From JAICMB01 sp963802915 (GTDB taxonomy: Bacteria; Acidobacteriota; Terriglobia; Bryobacterales; Bryobacteraceae): a stretch of DNA of 64,000 nt. Below, piece by piece: positions 52,308-60,981 of the stretch. The stretch lies in NCBI GenBank assembly GCA_963802915.1, contig CAWDKQ010000008.1, positions 310,001 to 374,000 of the forward strand, read 5' to 3'. The position numbers and the translations under genes were made by a program. Within the stretch, counting starts at the first letter, position 1. Each line of letters starts with the position of its first letter. The notes beneath the pieces are model-generated. The model was given only the letters and a program-made list of their open reading frames with translations. It made no database searches and was not told where the DNA came from.

Positions 52308-53231
52308 ATGGACGCGGATCTTGCTATAGAGACTAGCAGCCTCACCAAAGTGTTCCGCACTCGTTGGACGCGCCGGGAGGTCAAGGCTGTCGATGGAATT
52401 TCGTTACAGGTCCGCCGGGGCGCCACATACGGTTTTCTGGGGCCGAACGGCGCCGGCAAGACCACGTTTGTAAAAATGTTGCTTTCGGCGGTGCATCCGA
52501 CGTCCGGCTCGGCGCGGGTCTTCGGAAAGCCGGTGGAAGAAGCCGAAGCACGACGGCCGATTGGCTATCTCCCCGAAAACCATCGCTTCCCGACATATTT
52601 CACAGGGCGAGGCATGCTCGATTTTTATGCGGCGCTCTCGGGCGTAAGCGCCGCGGATCGCAAGCGGCTGATGCCGGACCTCCTCACGCGCGTGGGGCTG
52701 GATCAATGGGGCGACATACGGATCGGGAAGTATTCGAAAGGCATGTTGCAGCGGCTGGGACTGGCGCAGGCGCTGATTCATTCGCCGAGACTTCTGATTC
52801 TCGATGAGCCGTCCGATGGCGTCGATCCTGTGGGCCGGCGGCACATTCGCGAGATTCTGGGCGAATTAGAAGAACAGGGCGTCACGATTTTCATCAATTC
52901 TCACCTGCTGGTGGAAGTGGAACTGTTCTGCAAAGAAGTGGCGATCCTGCACCGCGGCAAGGTTGCCCTCAGCGGACGCGTCCGCGATCTGACCGCCGGG
53001 AAGGGTTATCGGCTCACGGCGGCGCAGGTGCCGGAACAACTTTACAAAGTTCTGAACGAACGAGCTGCGTCGGCGGCAATCCGGGACGGCCTGTCGGATT
53101 TCCAGTTTTCCACGCGTGAACAAGTCAATGAGGCGGTGGACCTGCTGCGCGCTGAAAAGTGCGAGATCGAGGCCGTGATTCCGACCACAAGCACGCTCGA
53201 AGAGATCTTCGTCAAGACGGTGGACAAATGA
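52308..53231 (+). CDS. ABC transporter ATP-binding protein (exporter)
   Basis: 307 residues. Walker A GPNGAGKTT (about 44-52), Q-loop region near YLPEN, signature YSKGMLQRLGLAQ, Walker B LLILDEPSDGVDP, H-loop INSHLL. The C-terminal ~80 residues are the regulatory extension typical of DrrA/CcmA-like exporters, ending IEAVIPTTSTLEEIF. Partner permease follows with an ATGA overlap. Substrate unknown. Confidence 0.92.
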   Translation: MDADLAIETSSLTKVFRTRWTRREVKAVDGISLQVRRGATYGFLGPNGAGKTTFVKMLLSAVHPTSGSARVFGKPVEEAEARRPIGYLPENHRFPTYFTGRGMLDFYAALSGVSAADRKRLMPDLLTRVGLDQWGDIRIGKYSKGMLQRLGLAQALIHSPRLLILDEPSDGVDPVGRRHIREILGELEEQGVTIFINSHLLVEVELFCKEVAILHRGKVALSGRVRDLTAGKGYRLTAAQVPEQLYKVLNERAASAAIRDGLSDFQFSTREQVNEAVDLLRAEKCEIEAVIPTTSTLEEIFVKTVDK

Positions 53232-54052
53232 CCGCAACAATCGCATTAATCCGCGACACCTTCCGTGAAGCTCTTGCGCGGAAAATATTCTGGGGATTGT
53301 TCGGGCTCTCCACAGTGATGATTCTGTTCTTCCTCTTTCTTTTGAAGATCGACATCGTCGAAGGGGCCATGGCGACAGTTTCGGTCTTCGGCCGTTCCAT
53401 GAATCGCGCGAACGATCTGGAAAAGATGGTCCGCGGCGTTTATGGCGCGATCGCAACCTATCTTTATGTGTGGGGGATGGTGATCGCGGTTTTCGCGTCC
53501 TCCGGGTTGATTCCGAGCGTTCTGGAGCCGGGACGAATCGAGTTGCTGCTTTCGAAGCCGATTTCACGCACGCATATCCTGATCGGTCGCTATATCGGCA
53601 ACGTGCTAGTGATTTCGTGCAACGTGATCTACCTGGTGCTCGGTGTCTGGCTCATTTTTGGGATCAAAACAGGCATTTGGGAAGGCCGCTTTCTGATCTC
53701 GATTGCAACGACAATATTCGTGTTCGCCGTCCTGTTGAGCGTTGTGGTTCTGGTCGGCGTGTTGTTCGAGAGCGCGGCTCTGGCGACCATGATCGCCGTG
53801 GCGCTGATGATTATGAGCGCGATTCTGGCTCAGACCACGATCATGCTGAAGCTGCTTTCGTCGGAATGGTCGCGCAACATCTGGCGTCTGCTCTACTACA
53901 CGTTTCCGAAAATCTACGATATGGGGACCATGACGATGGACGCTATTTCCGACCGGACGTTCAGCGGCTACATGCCCATCTGGAGCTCGGCTGTGTTTGG
54001 CGTCGTGGTTCTGGCGACGGCGCTGGTTATTTTCGCGAGGAGAGATTTTTAG
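53228..54052 (+). CDS. ABC-2 type transporter permease
   Basis: 274 residues from ATG 53228, overlapping the ATPase stop. Six hydrophobic helices: an N-terminal helix after ALIRDTFREALARKIFWG, five further segments in the second half, and a periplasmic loop with EGAMATVSVFGRSMNRAND. EPGRIELLLSKPISRTHILIGRYIGNV is the typical ABC-2 coupling segment. Longer in-frame upstream extension inside the ATPase gene is rejected. Exports together with the ATPase at 52308; a lipoprotein gene follows immediately. Confidence 0.88.
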   Translation: MTATIALIRDTFREALARKIFWGLFGLSTVMILFFLFLLKIDIVEGAMATVSVFGRSMNRANDLEKMVRGVYGAIATYLYVWGMVIAVFASSGLIPSVLEPGRIELLLSKPISRTHILIGRYIGNVLVISCNVIYLVLGVWLIFGIKTGIWEGRFLISIATTIFVFAVLLSVVVLVGVLFESAALATMIAVALMIMSAILAQTTIMLKLLSSEWSRNIWRLLYYTFPKIYDMGTMTMDAISDRTFSGYMPIWSSAVFGVVVLATALVIFARRDF

Positions 54053-54966
54053 TGCGTTATGTTTTTGCCGCGGCGCTGCTGGCCGCACTCGTAGGATGCC
54101 AACAATATCGGCCCAATACGGGTTCGATAAAGATAGATCCGGCACTCGAAACGCTGGTTCCCGCCGATACGATGTTCATCATGGGGGCGAACATCGACGC
54201 GATCCGGAACACGCCGGTTTATCAGAAGCATATCGGCGTAGTCGATCTGCCCCGGCTGAATGAGTTCGCGAAGGAAACCGGCGTCGACCCGCGCAAGGAC
54301 CTTTGGCAGGTGCTTTCCGTATCCAACGGCAAGACCGGGATTCTGATGGTCCGCGGCAAGTTCAGCGAGGGCGACCTGGAGCCCCGTCTGGAAAAGAAGG
54401 GCGCGGCGCGATTCGGATACAAGGGATTTAATCTTTGGGGAGATGAGCGGAACGCGGTCCTGTTTATCAGCTCGACGACCGCGTTGATGGGCTCGACGGC
54501 GGGTTTGAAATCGATTGTGGACGATCGGAACAGTCCGCATCACGGTTTGCCGCCGGCACTGGCCGAGCGCATGCGATCCATTCCGGGAGAAAGCCAGATT
54601 TGGGCGGCTTTCATTGGCGGAGTGCAGGGGCTGAATGTCACGGTTCCAGAAAACAGCAATCTTGGCAATCTCCTGCGGGTTTTCAAAGGCCTGGACAGCG
54701 CGGTGCTAGGGATCGACCTGCGCAACGGCTTCGATTTGTACGCCGATGCGCTCTGCAAAACGGATAACGATGCAAAGCAGGTTCGCGCGGCGCTGAAGGG
54801 AATCATCGGACTTGGCCGTCTCAGCACGCCCGACAACAAGCCCGAGTTATTGAAGCTCTACGACGCGATTGACGTCGAACAGGCGCAGAACAAAGTCACG
54901 GTGACAGCGCACATACCGCCGGATTTGGTGGACCGTTTCGTCGACATGTGGGTTAAAAAACAGTAG
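54052..54966 (+). CDS. Predicted lipoprotein linked to the ABC exporter
   Basis: 304 residues from GTG 54052, which overlaps the permease stop. Lipobox LAALVGC (Cys16). The mature domain has a beta-rich pattern with LVPADTMFIMGANIDAIRN, a glycine/serine segment FISSTTALMGSTAGLKSIVDD and TVTAHIPPDLVDRFVD at the end. This resembles Acidobacterial lipoproteins that pair with ABC-2 exporters; I cannot name the domain. Upstream in-frame coding inside the permease gene is rejected. It may be the outer face or periplasmic partner of the exporter. Confidence 0.78.
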   Translation: MRYVFAAALLAALVGCQQYRPNTGSIKIDPALETLVPADTMFIMGANIDAIRNTPVYQKHIGVVDLPRLNEFAKETGVDPRKDLWQVLSVSNGKTGILMVRGKFSEGDLEPRLEKKGAARFGYKGFNLWGDERNAVLFISSTTALMGSTAGLKSIVDDRNSPHHGLPPALAERMRSIPGESQIWAAFIGGVQGLNVTVPENSNLGNLLRVFKGLDSAVLGIDLRNGFDLYADALCKTDNDAKQVRAALKGIIGLGRLSTPDNKPELLKLYDAIDVEQAQNKVTVTAHIPPDLVDRFVDMWVKKQ

Positions 54967-55007
54967 CACCCCTGGGGCTGGTAGAATCTGGCCATTACGG
55001 GTGCGCA

Positions 55008-56189
55008 ATGATCGAATTTTTCCGCCGCTTGTTTTCGTCGGACTTCATGCCTCATGGGCATTGTTTCTTCTGGAGACCGGAAATCCTGTGGCTGCACGTT
55101 TCCTCGGACTCGCTGATCGTCATTTCCTATTACCTGATCCCCTTCGCGCTCGTTTATCTCGTTCGGAAGCGGCGGGATCTGGCGTTCAACTGGATGTTCC
55201 TGATGTTCGGCATGTTCATTCTGGCGTGCGGAACAACGCACCTGATGGCGATCTGGAACCTGTGGCATTCGGCTTATCGGCTGGAAGGCGTCGTTAAAGC
55301 AATTACTGCCCTGGTGTCTCTGCCCACGGCGCTATTGTTGTTCCGTTTGTTGCCAACCGCCATCGCGCTGCCGAGCCCCGATCAACTCCGCGCCGAGATT
55401 CAGCAGCGGACAAAGGCCGAGGAAGAGGTCCGCCGGCTGAATGCGGACATGGAGCAGCGAGTGGAGGAGCGTACCGCCAAATTGCGGCGGGCGAACGACA
55501 CGCTGAAACGATATGCGTACGTGGCGAGCCACGATTTGCAGGAACCGCTCCGAATGGTGGTGTGCTACAGCCAACTGCTGGCGGAACGCTATAAGGGACG
55601 CTTGGATTCCGATGCGGATGAGTTTATTGGCTACACGATCGAAGGTTCCTTCCGCATGCAGGAACTGATCACGGACCTGTTATCTTACGGCCGGTCGCTC
55701 GAAGAACGCTCAGACGGTGTGATCGAAGATGTCGATCTTGCCGAGGAGCTGCAGCGTGCCATCGCGAACTTGAAATTCACCATTCAGCAAAGCAATGCGC
55801 GCATTACGACGGGGTCGATGCCGGTGGTTCGCGCAGAGCGTGCGGCAATCCAGCAGGTGTTTCAGAATCTGATCGGGAACGCGCTTAAGTATTCGAAGCC
55901 TGGAGAACCGCCGGACGTCGAGATCTGGGCTGAGACTCGCGATGGAAATTACGTCATTTCCGTGCGCGACAAAGGGATTGGAATCCCACCCGAATATCGG
56001 GAGAGAGTCTTCGAGCCATTCAAACGTCTGCACGGACGTCACGTTCCGGGCAGCGGCGTCGGCCTGACCATCTGCAAGAACATTGTGGAGGCGCGGGGCG
56101 GGCGAATTTGGGTAGAGTCCGACACGGGAGCGGGGGCAACGTTCTCGTTCACATTGCCTTTGAAAGACAATGCGGCGGTAACTGTCTAG
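55008..56189 (+). CDS. Histidine kinase with ETR1-type ethylene/copper-binding membrane domain
   Basis: 393 residues. Three N-terminal helices match the plant/cyanobacterial ethylene-binding domain: SSDSLIVISYYLIPFALVY carries Asp34 and Tyr41 (ETR1 Asp25, Tyr32), and FILACGTTHLMAIW carries Cys74 and His78, the Cu(I) ligands (ETR1 Cys65, His69). A coiled-coil linker (about 125-168) leads to HisKA with His175 in YVASHDLQEPL, N-box NLIGNALKYSKPG, G1 DKGIGIP, F-box FEPFKRLHG and G2 GSGVGLTICKNIVE. All kinase motifs are intact. No receiver is adjacent in cis, though a hybrid kinase lies 670 bases downstream. Ligand not proven; ethylene binding is inference from the copper site. Confidence 0.88.
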   Translation: MIEFFRRLFSSDFMPHGHCFFWRPEILWLHVSSDSLIVISYYLIPFALVYLVRKRRDLAFNWMFLMFGMFILACGTTHLMAIWNLWHSAYRLEGVVKAITALVSLPTALLLFRLLPTAIALPSPDQLRAEIQQRTKAEEEVRRLNADMEQRVEERTAKLRRANDTLKRYAYVASHDLQEPLRMVVCYSQLLAERYKGRLDSDADEFIGYTIEGSFRMQELITDLLSYGRSLEERSDGVIEDVDLAEELQRAIANLKFTIQQSNARITTGSMPVVRAERAAIQQVFQNLIGNALKYSKPGEPPDVEIWAETRDGNYVISVRDKGIGIPPEYRERVFEPFKRLHGRHVPGSGVGLTICKNIVEARGGRIWVESDTGAGATFSFTLPLKDNAAVTV

Positions 56190-56204
56190 AGAAGAGAAGA
56201 GAAA

Positions 56205-56669
56205 TCAAGCCGCCTGGTGGCTCGGCTCATGATGAAGTTGCAACAACCGATCACCCCGAAGCGGCAGCGACGCATAGGTCCGCCCTTTGTCATCGCTGAA
56301 CTCGACTTCGTAGACGCCGGGAGCTAACAGTTCTACGATCGTCCCGACCTGGCCACGCTGAAGCCCTCGGCCGGGAAAGTCTTCCAGCAATGCGACCACG
56401 GATAGAAGTTCGCGTTCGCGCATAGCGCACTTTATGTCAATATTACAAAACAACTGGTGAGGCGTGTCCGAGGTGCCTGGGATCCCTTCAGCGTCAAGAG
56501 CTGCTCGCAGCAGTTCCCTTCGAAGAAATTCGGCATCGCTCTGCGACAATCCCAAGGTGGCGGCGAACACGCGCGCCTTGTGCCGGCCTCGTGGATGAAG
56601 GGGGTTGAGACAATAATCGTGGAGTTTTGAGATCTCGACGATAGCATCCGTGCATCCTGGGAGCTTCAC
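56205..56669 (-). CDS. DUF6883-DUF4926 fusion protein (toxin-antitoxin-like modules)
   Basis: 154 residues from GTG 56669; a longer ATG start at 56762 is possible but its added residues look non-coding. N-terminal half is DUF6883-like: MKLPG-x-TDAIVEISKLHDYCLNP then GRHKARVFAATLGLSQSDAEFLRRELL. C-terminal half (about 95-154) is DUF4926-like: LSVVALLEDFPGRGLQRGQVGTIVELL and a VEFSDDKGRTYASLPL end. These two domains usually occur as separate adjacent genes with toxin-antitoxin-like distribution; fusion here makes a single polypeptide. Activity unproven. Confidence 0.72.
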   Translation of the reverse strand: MKLPGCTDAIVEISKLHDYCLNPLHPRGRHKARVFAATLGLSQSDAEFLRRELLRAALDAEGIPGTSDTPHQLFCNIDIKCAMRERELLSVVALLEDFPGRGLQRGQVGTIVELLAPGVYEVEFSDDKGRTYASLPLRGDRLLQLHHEPSHQAA

Positions 56670-56783
56670 GCCAAACCGAGGGTAACAGATCCAATTCTTA
56701 AGACTTGGTTTACTGCTTTTGCAATGAGAAGAGCTTGTTATGAAGCGCAGCGGTTGATTCAACGGTAAACGGTGACATTCACT

Positions 56784-56812
56784 GTACTAAGTACTTCCCA
56801 TCCCCTTAGTAC
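56784..56812. repeat. Inverted repeat in the divergent region upstream of the hybrid kinase
   Basis: GTACTAA (56784-56790) and TTAGTAC (56806-56812) with a 15-base spacer; outside them AACGGTA (56761-56767) and TACCGTT (56810-56816) also pair. Possible operator or hairpin; no regulator assigned. Confidence 0.4.
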
Positions 56813-56860
56813 CGTTGCCCGGACCTGTCTATTAATAGAACACTGATCGTGAGATCAGCC

Positions 56861-58969
56861 ATGGAGCGCGCAGAACTAGAACAATGGAAAGGCCGCGAAG
56901 TCGCCCGGTTGCTGGCGCTGGTAGAGAACGAGCGCCGCTATTACCAGGACATTGTGGCGACCATACCGGTCGGCCTGTTGGTTCTTGCCCGCGATTTATC
57001 GATCGTTTCTTCCAACCGAGCCATTCGCCGGATTTTTAATTTGCGTAGCGGAGAGCCGGTGCGCGGCCGTTTGGATGTCATGCTGCCCGAATGGGTTCTG
57101 GATAAAATCCAGATCGTTTTCGAAGGCGGCGGACCCGTTCAGAATCTCATCGTGGATCACGTCGGCAAGCACCTCCGGGTCTCGGCGATGCCGATCCGAA
57201 ACGGCGACGAAGAGAACCAGTACGAAGCGCTCATCTCGATTGAGGATCTTACCGGCGAGGAGCTAGTAGTGCACGCGGCACCGCCGGCGCCCACGGCGGT
57301 AGAGGCTCCAGTTACGGAAACGGCCGTCGAGCCCGAAGCGCCCGCGCCAGTCGAAGAACCCGTCACCTCCGCCGCTCCCGAACCCGAGCCTGTCGCGAAA
57401 ATCGAGCCCAAGCCGGAACCCGCGGCTGCCGAAGCCGTCGAGTTGCTCCAAAGCCTCGACGCGATTATTTGGGCCGTCGATATCCCGTCCATGCAGTTCC
57501 TCTTCGTGACGAACACGGCGGAAGAGGTCCTCGGCTATCATCCGGATTATTGGCTCAACAACGCCGATTTCTGGTCCGAGCGTATCGATGCCGCGGATCG
57601 CTCCGCGGTTCTCGATTCCTATCACGAGGCCATCGAGCACGGCCGGCGTCACAGTTGCGAGTTCCGCGCCAAGTCTGCCGACGGGCGTACATTGTGGCTG
57701 CGTGAGACGTCGCGAATTCTGACCGGGCCCGACGGTCAGCCGAAACACCTGATCGGCCTGACCATCGATATCACGGAGCGGAGGCGCTTGGAGGACGAGC
57801 ATGTGCGCGCCGAGCGCATGGAGGCAATTGCGAAGCTGTGCAGCCGCCTGTCGCACGATCTCAACAACATGCTCATGATCATCAACGGCTACGGCGAGGA
57901 ATTGTTGGACCACGTGGCGAAAACCGATCCGGTGCGCGCCGATATCCAAGAAATCCTGACCGCGACCGAGCGCATCACGGCCCTCACGAATCACCTGCTG
58001 GCCTTCACTCGTCGGCTGGCCGGTCCGGCCACCACAATCGACCTGAGCGACCTGCTTGGGGCCGCGGCGGACAAATTCAAGAAGAGCGCTGGCCCGAAAG
58101 TCGCCATCGAGATTCAGCCCGATCCCGGCTTGCAGGGAACGGCTAATCGCGAACAGCTTGAAGAATTCCTCACCGCTCTTGCTCTCCGCGCGGGTGCGAT
58201 CATGGAAGGCGGCAAACTTAGCATTGCCGCCGGCGAAACTGAGATCAAGGAAGATCTGCGGCGTGATGAACGGGTCATCGCCCCGGGAACTTACGCCGTA
58301 ATCTCCATTCAAGACACCGGCGGACTGGTGGATCGCAACGAGCAGACGACACTGTTCGAGTCCTTTCTTCCGGTGCACGAGCTTCCAGGCGAGACCGGCG
58401 CGATCATTTCGCGCGGCTACACCTTCGTGCGGCAATGGGGCGGCGATATCTTTGTGGAACCGACAGCCGCAGGCACAAAGATCTCCGTTCTTCTTCCCTA
58501 CGCCGGCCGTATTGAGCCTGTGGTTGCACCAGCACCCGCTCCCGTCGAGGCACCGAAGCCTGTCGAGGAACCTCCAGCCGCGGTTCCGGTAGAGGAACCG
58601 AAAATGGAAACCATCCTCGTCGTGGAGGACGAGGCAGGAATCCGCGCGCTGGTCCGCAAGATTTTAAAACGTCAGGGCTACGGGGTTCTGGAAGCCGGCA
58701 GCGGCGAAGAGGCGATCAAGCTATGCCAGGAGCGGCACGAGAAAATCGATCTGCTGATCACCGACATCATGATGCCGAAAATGGACGGACGCGAACTGGC
58801 GGACAAGATTCGAGAAGTGTGCGGTGACATGAAAGTGCTGTACGTTTCTGGCTATACGGACGATCCGGGAATCTACGCGGGCGACTTCCCGTCCGGTACC
58901 GCATTCCTGCAAAAGCCCTTCACTCTGGGCTCGCTGCTCGAGAAAGTGAAAGAAGTCCTGGCTCAGTGA
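56861..58969 (+). CDS. PAS-domain hybrid histidine kinase with C-terminal receiver
   Basis: 702 residues from ATG 56861 (GTG at 56849 also possible; GTGAG precedes the ATG). PAS1 about 30-130, a Pro/Glu/Ala-rich linker about 135-195, PAS2 about 200-310 ending IGLTIDITERRRLEDE, HisKA with His332 in RLSHDLNNML, an HATPase-like region about 420-560 and a receiver (about 588-702) with VVEDE, Asp635 in ITDIMMPKMDG, SGYT and LQKPF. The usual Asn-rich N-box is not recognisable (ALALRAGAIMEGG), so ATP binding may be weak. Soluble, no membrane helix. Ends overlapping the M49 gene by 7 bases. Confidence 0.85.
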   Translation: MERAELEQWKGREVARLLALVENERRYYQDIVATIPVGLLVLARDLSIVSSNRAIRRIFNLRSGEPVRGRLDVMLPEWVLDKIQIVFEGGGPVQNLIVDHVGKHLRVSAMPIRNGDEENQYEALISIEDLTGEELVVHAAPPAPTAVEAPVTETAVEPEAPAPVEEPVTSAAPEPEPVAKIEPKPEPAAAEAVELLQSLDAIIWAVDIPSMQFLFVTNTAEEVLGYHPDYWLNNADFWSERIDAADRSAVLDSYHEAIEHGRRHSCEFRAKSADGRTLWLRETSRILTGPDGQPKHLIGLTIDITERRRLEDEHVRAERMEAIAKLCSRLSHDLNNMLMIINGYGEELLDHVAKTDPVRADIQEILTATERITALTNHLLAFTRRLAGPATTIDLSDLLGAAADKFKKSAGPKVAIEIQPDPGLQGTANREQLEEFLTALALRAGAIMEGGKLSIAAGETEIKEDLRRDERVIAPGTYAVISIQDTGGLVDRNEQTTLFESFLPVHELPGETGAIISRGYTFVRQWGGDIFVEPTAAGTKISVLLPYAGRIEPVVAPAPAPVEAPKPVEEPPAAVPVEEPKMETILVVEDEAGIRALVRKILKRQGYGVLEAGSGEEAIKLCQERHEKIDLLITDIMMPKMDGRELADKIREVCGDMKVLYVSGYTDDPGIYAGDFPSGTAFLQKPFTLGSLLEKVKEVLAQ

Positions 58970-60972
58970 TCGCTGTCGTGGCGCGATCGTTTCGCATACA
59001 TCGAGCTGTATCCTAACTGTTGTTTCACATAATCGCGAGGATACGAGATCGCGACGGACTTGACCTCTTTATGAGGACCGAAGCTGGCAGTCAGGTCCGA
59101 GTTGACGCCTGTCCAATAGGTCGGTAAGTCGAGCTTTTTGTAACGCTCAACTACCTGGTCGCGTAACGCTGGGTCGAAGTGCACACCATACTTATCGATT
59201 AATGCTTTGATGGCGTTGTAATCGCCTTCGGCCTTGATGCGCATCAACTCGCCGAGAAGCATTCCTACGCCCTGCTTCATTTTGTCGAAGTCGCGAACCA
59301 CGAGATATGTTTTGCCGTCATGATTCTCTTCGACAATCCCTCCCGTCTTGTCCTTGATGAAATTGACGATGAGCTGGCGGTCGCGCTGATGATCCTCTTC
59401 CAGGGTGTCGCCGGTAGGATTGCGCCGAAGCTGGGTGATAGCGACACGCGCGGCATTGTAGTACATCGCTTTGGCGACTTCCTGCTGATTGCTTACCAGG
59501 CCGAGTTCCTTGAGCTTCGGGTCCCAGATGTTCCACAACGCCATCAAGTCGGCACGCCCCTCTTCGAGCGTGGAAAAATACTCTTTCAGATAATAGGATG
59601 CCTCGTGCGTGAGTTTCGGGTTGAGTTTGCCGGAGCCGTGGCCGATGATCTCATGCAATGCGGTCATGAGGCCTTCCGCCTCTTCTCCATATTTTTTGAC
59701 GGTCGCGATTTCGTCCTTCGACGCGGCGAACTCTTCGAGAGCTGAAAAACCAGTGGCGCGGTCGAGCGCGCGAGTGCTGCCCGTGAACAGGAAGCTCTTG
59801 CTTCCGTATTTCTCGTGAATTTGGTCTTCGTTGGGCAGGTTGTCGCCTATGGTCGTTACATGAAAATCGCCGGTCTCAATGATCGTTTCGACGGATTTTG
59901 CGAGCGGCGGCTTCACGCCCTGCTTGCGATATTGCGGCGCCCAGGGCGCTTTGTTTTCGAAATACTGGGCGTTCGAAGCGAGCTTCACCATCATGGAGTT
60001 GAGGCGTTCATCCGTGATGCTGACGAAGCTTTGCGAGGTGCCCTTTGCGCCCCGGGCGTCGCGATAAACCTCAATGAAGCCGTTCACAAAATCGACCGGC
60101 TCGTTGTTCTGGACCCAGTCGATATCGAATGCGATCCAATCTTTCGGATCGCCTGTCTGGTAATAGCGGACCAGGTCGCGGATTACCTTGGCTTGCGCGG
60201 GGCTGGCGACGGCGGCGGCTCGTTCGAGAAAACTGTTCGCCTTGCCCAGGAATTGGGCATAAAGGCCGGGTGCCACGCTGCCGTCCGGCGTTCCTGCGCG
60301 ATAGACCTGCTCGACCAGCTTGCCATTGATTTTTGCAAGGCGCGAATTGAGCGGATACAACTCCTTGAAATTCAGCAGATCGGCGACCGTGACGTCGAGA
60401 TAGAAATTGTTAGAGCTCGCCTGAATGATGTCCAAGCCTTTCGTGGGACTCTTGGCGGTCATCATGGGCTGAAAATCGACACCGAAAAACGAAGGTCTCA
60501 GCTCGTCGATCTCCTGGCTGATGGATGCCGCTGTCCAGCCGGAATGCGCTGAGTTTTTCACGGCGATCAGCGCCGCCTGTTTCAGTTCCTCGAACGTGAA
60601 GTCGGGAAGGAATTTCCGGGCAGTCATTTCGTTGTGATTGCCCTTGTTGGCCCAGAAGAGCTTCGTGAAGTCGGATATCTTCTTATAGGAATCCGCCGGA
60701 ATGCCTTCCGGATGCGCTACCACGAGTTCGAGCACGGCCTTCTGTCGCAGACCGAAGCGCGAGAGCTGATCGTAGATCATGGGATCGATTGCGATCGAAG
60801 CCTGAGTTAACCAATAGGCAAGTTCCTGCTGCTTTGAATTGAGATCCTTAAAACTTTCCGCCTCAATCTGGAGGAAACCGGTGGTGCCGACCCGATCCAC
60901 GAGGGTCTTGTTCTCTTGCGCGCAGGCGACGGAGCCGAGTGCGCAAAGAAGTGCGAGAGTGCGCCGCATCAT
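58963..60972 (-). CDS. Dipeptidyl peptidase III-like M49 metallopeptidase (exported)
   Basis: 669 residues. The N-terminus MMRRTLALLCALGSVACAQ is a signal peptide, possibly lipidated at Cys. The M49 zinc signature HEIIGHGSGK has His440, Glu441 and His445, and the third ligand is in EEGRAD (Glu471). This is the HExxxH motif with an inserted residue unique to DPP III. FLFTGSTRALDR and NPKLTHEASYYLKEYFS fit the family. Cleaves dipeptides from peptide N-termini. Convergent overlap of 7 bases with the hybrid kinase gene. Confidence 0.9.
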   Translation of the reverse strand: MMRRTLALLCALGSVACAQENKTLVDRVGTTGFLQIEAESFKDLNSKQQELAYWLTQASIAIDPMIYDQLSRFGLRQKAVLELVVAHPEGIPADSYKKISDFTKLFWANKGNHNEMTARKFLPDFTFEELKQAALIAVKNSAHSGWTAASISQEIDELRPSFFGVDFQPMMTAKSPTKGLDIIQASSNNFYLDVTVADLLNFKELYPLNSRLAKINGKLVEQVYRAGTPDGSVAPGLYAQFLGKANSFLERAAAVASPAQAKVIRDLVRYYQTGDPKDWIAFDIDWVQNNEPVDFVNGFIEVYRDARGAKGTSQSFVSITDERLNSMMVKLASNAQYFENKAPWAPQYRKQGVKPPLAKSVETIIETGDFHVTTIGDNLPNEDQIHEKYGSKSFLFTGSTRALDRATGFSALEEFAASKDEIATVKKYGEEAEGLMTALHEIIGHGSGKLNPKLTHEASYYLKEYFSTLEEGRADLMALWNIWDPKLKELGLVSNQQEVAKAMYYNAARVAITQLRRNPTGDTLEEDHQRDRQLIVNFIKDKTGGIVEENHDGKTYLVVRDFDKMKQGVGMLLGELMRIKAEGDYNAIKALIDKYGVHFDPALRDQVVERYKKLDLPTYWTGVNSDLTASFGPHKEVKSVAISYPRDYVKQQLGYSSMYAKRSRHDSDH

Positions 60973-60981
60973 GCTCTTAGC

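Noticed and set aside
53470..54051. Long in-frame extension upstream of the lipoprotein gene inside the ABC permease
   Set aside because: Translation is basic and repetitive and is antisense-like shadow of the permease; the lipobox starts at 54052.
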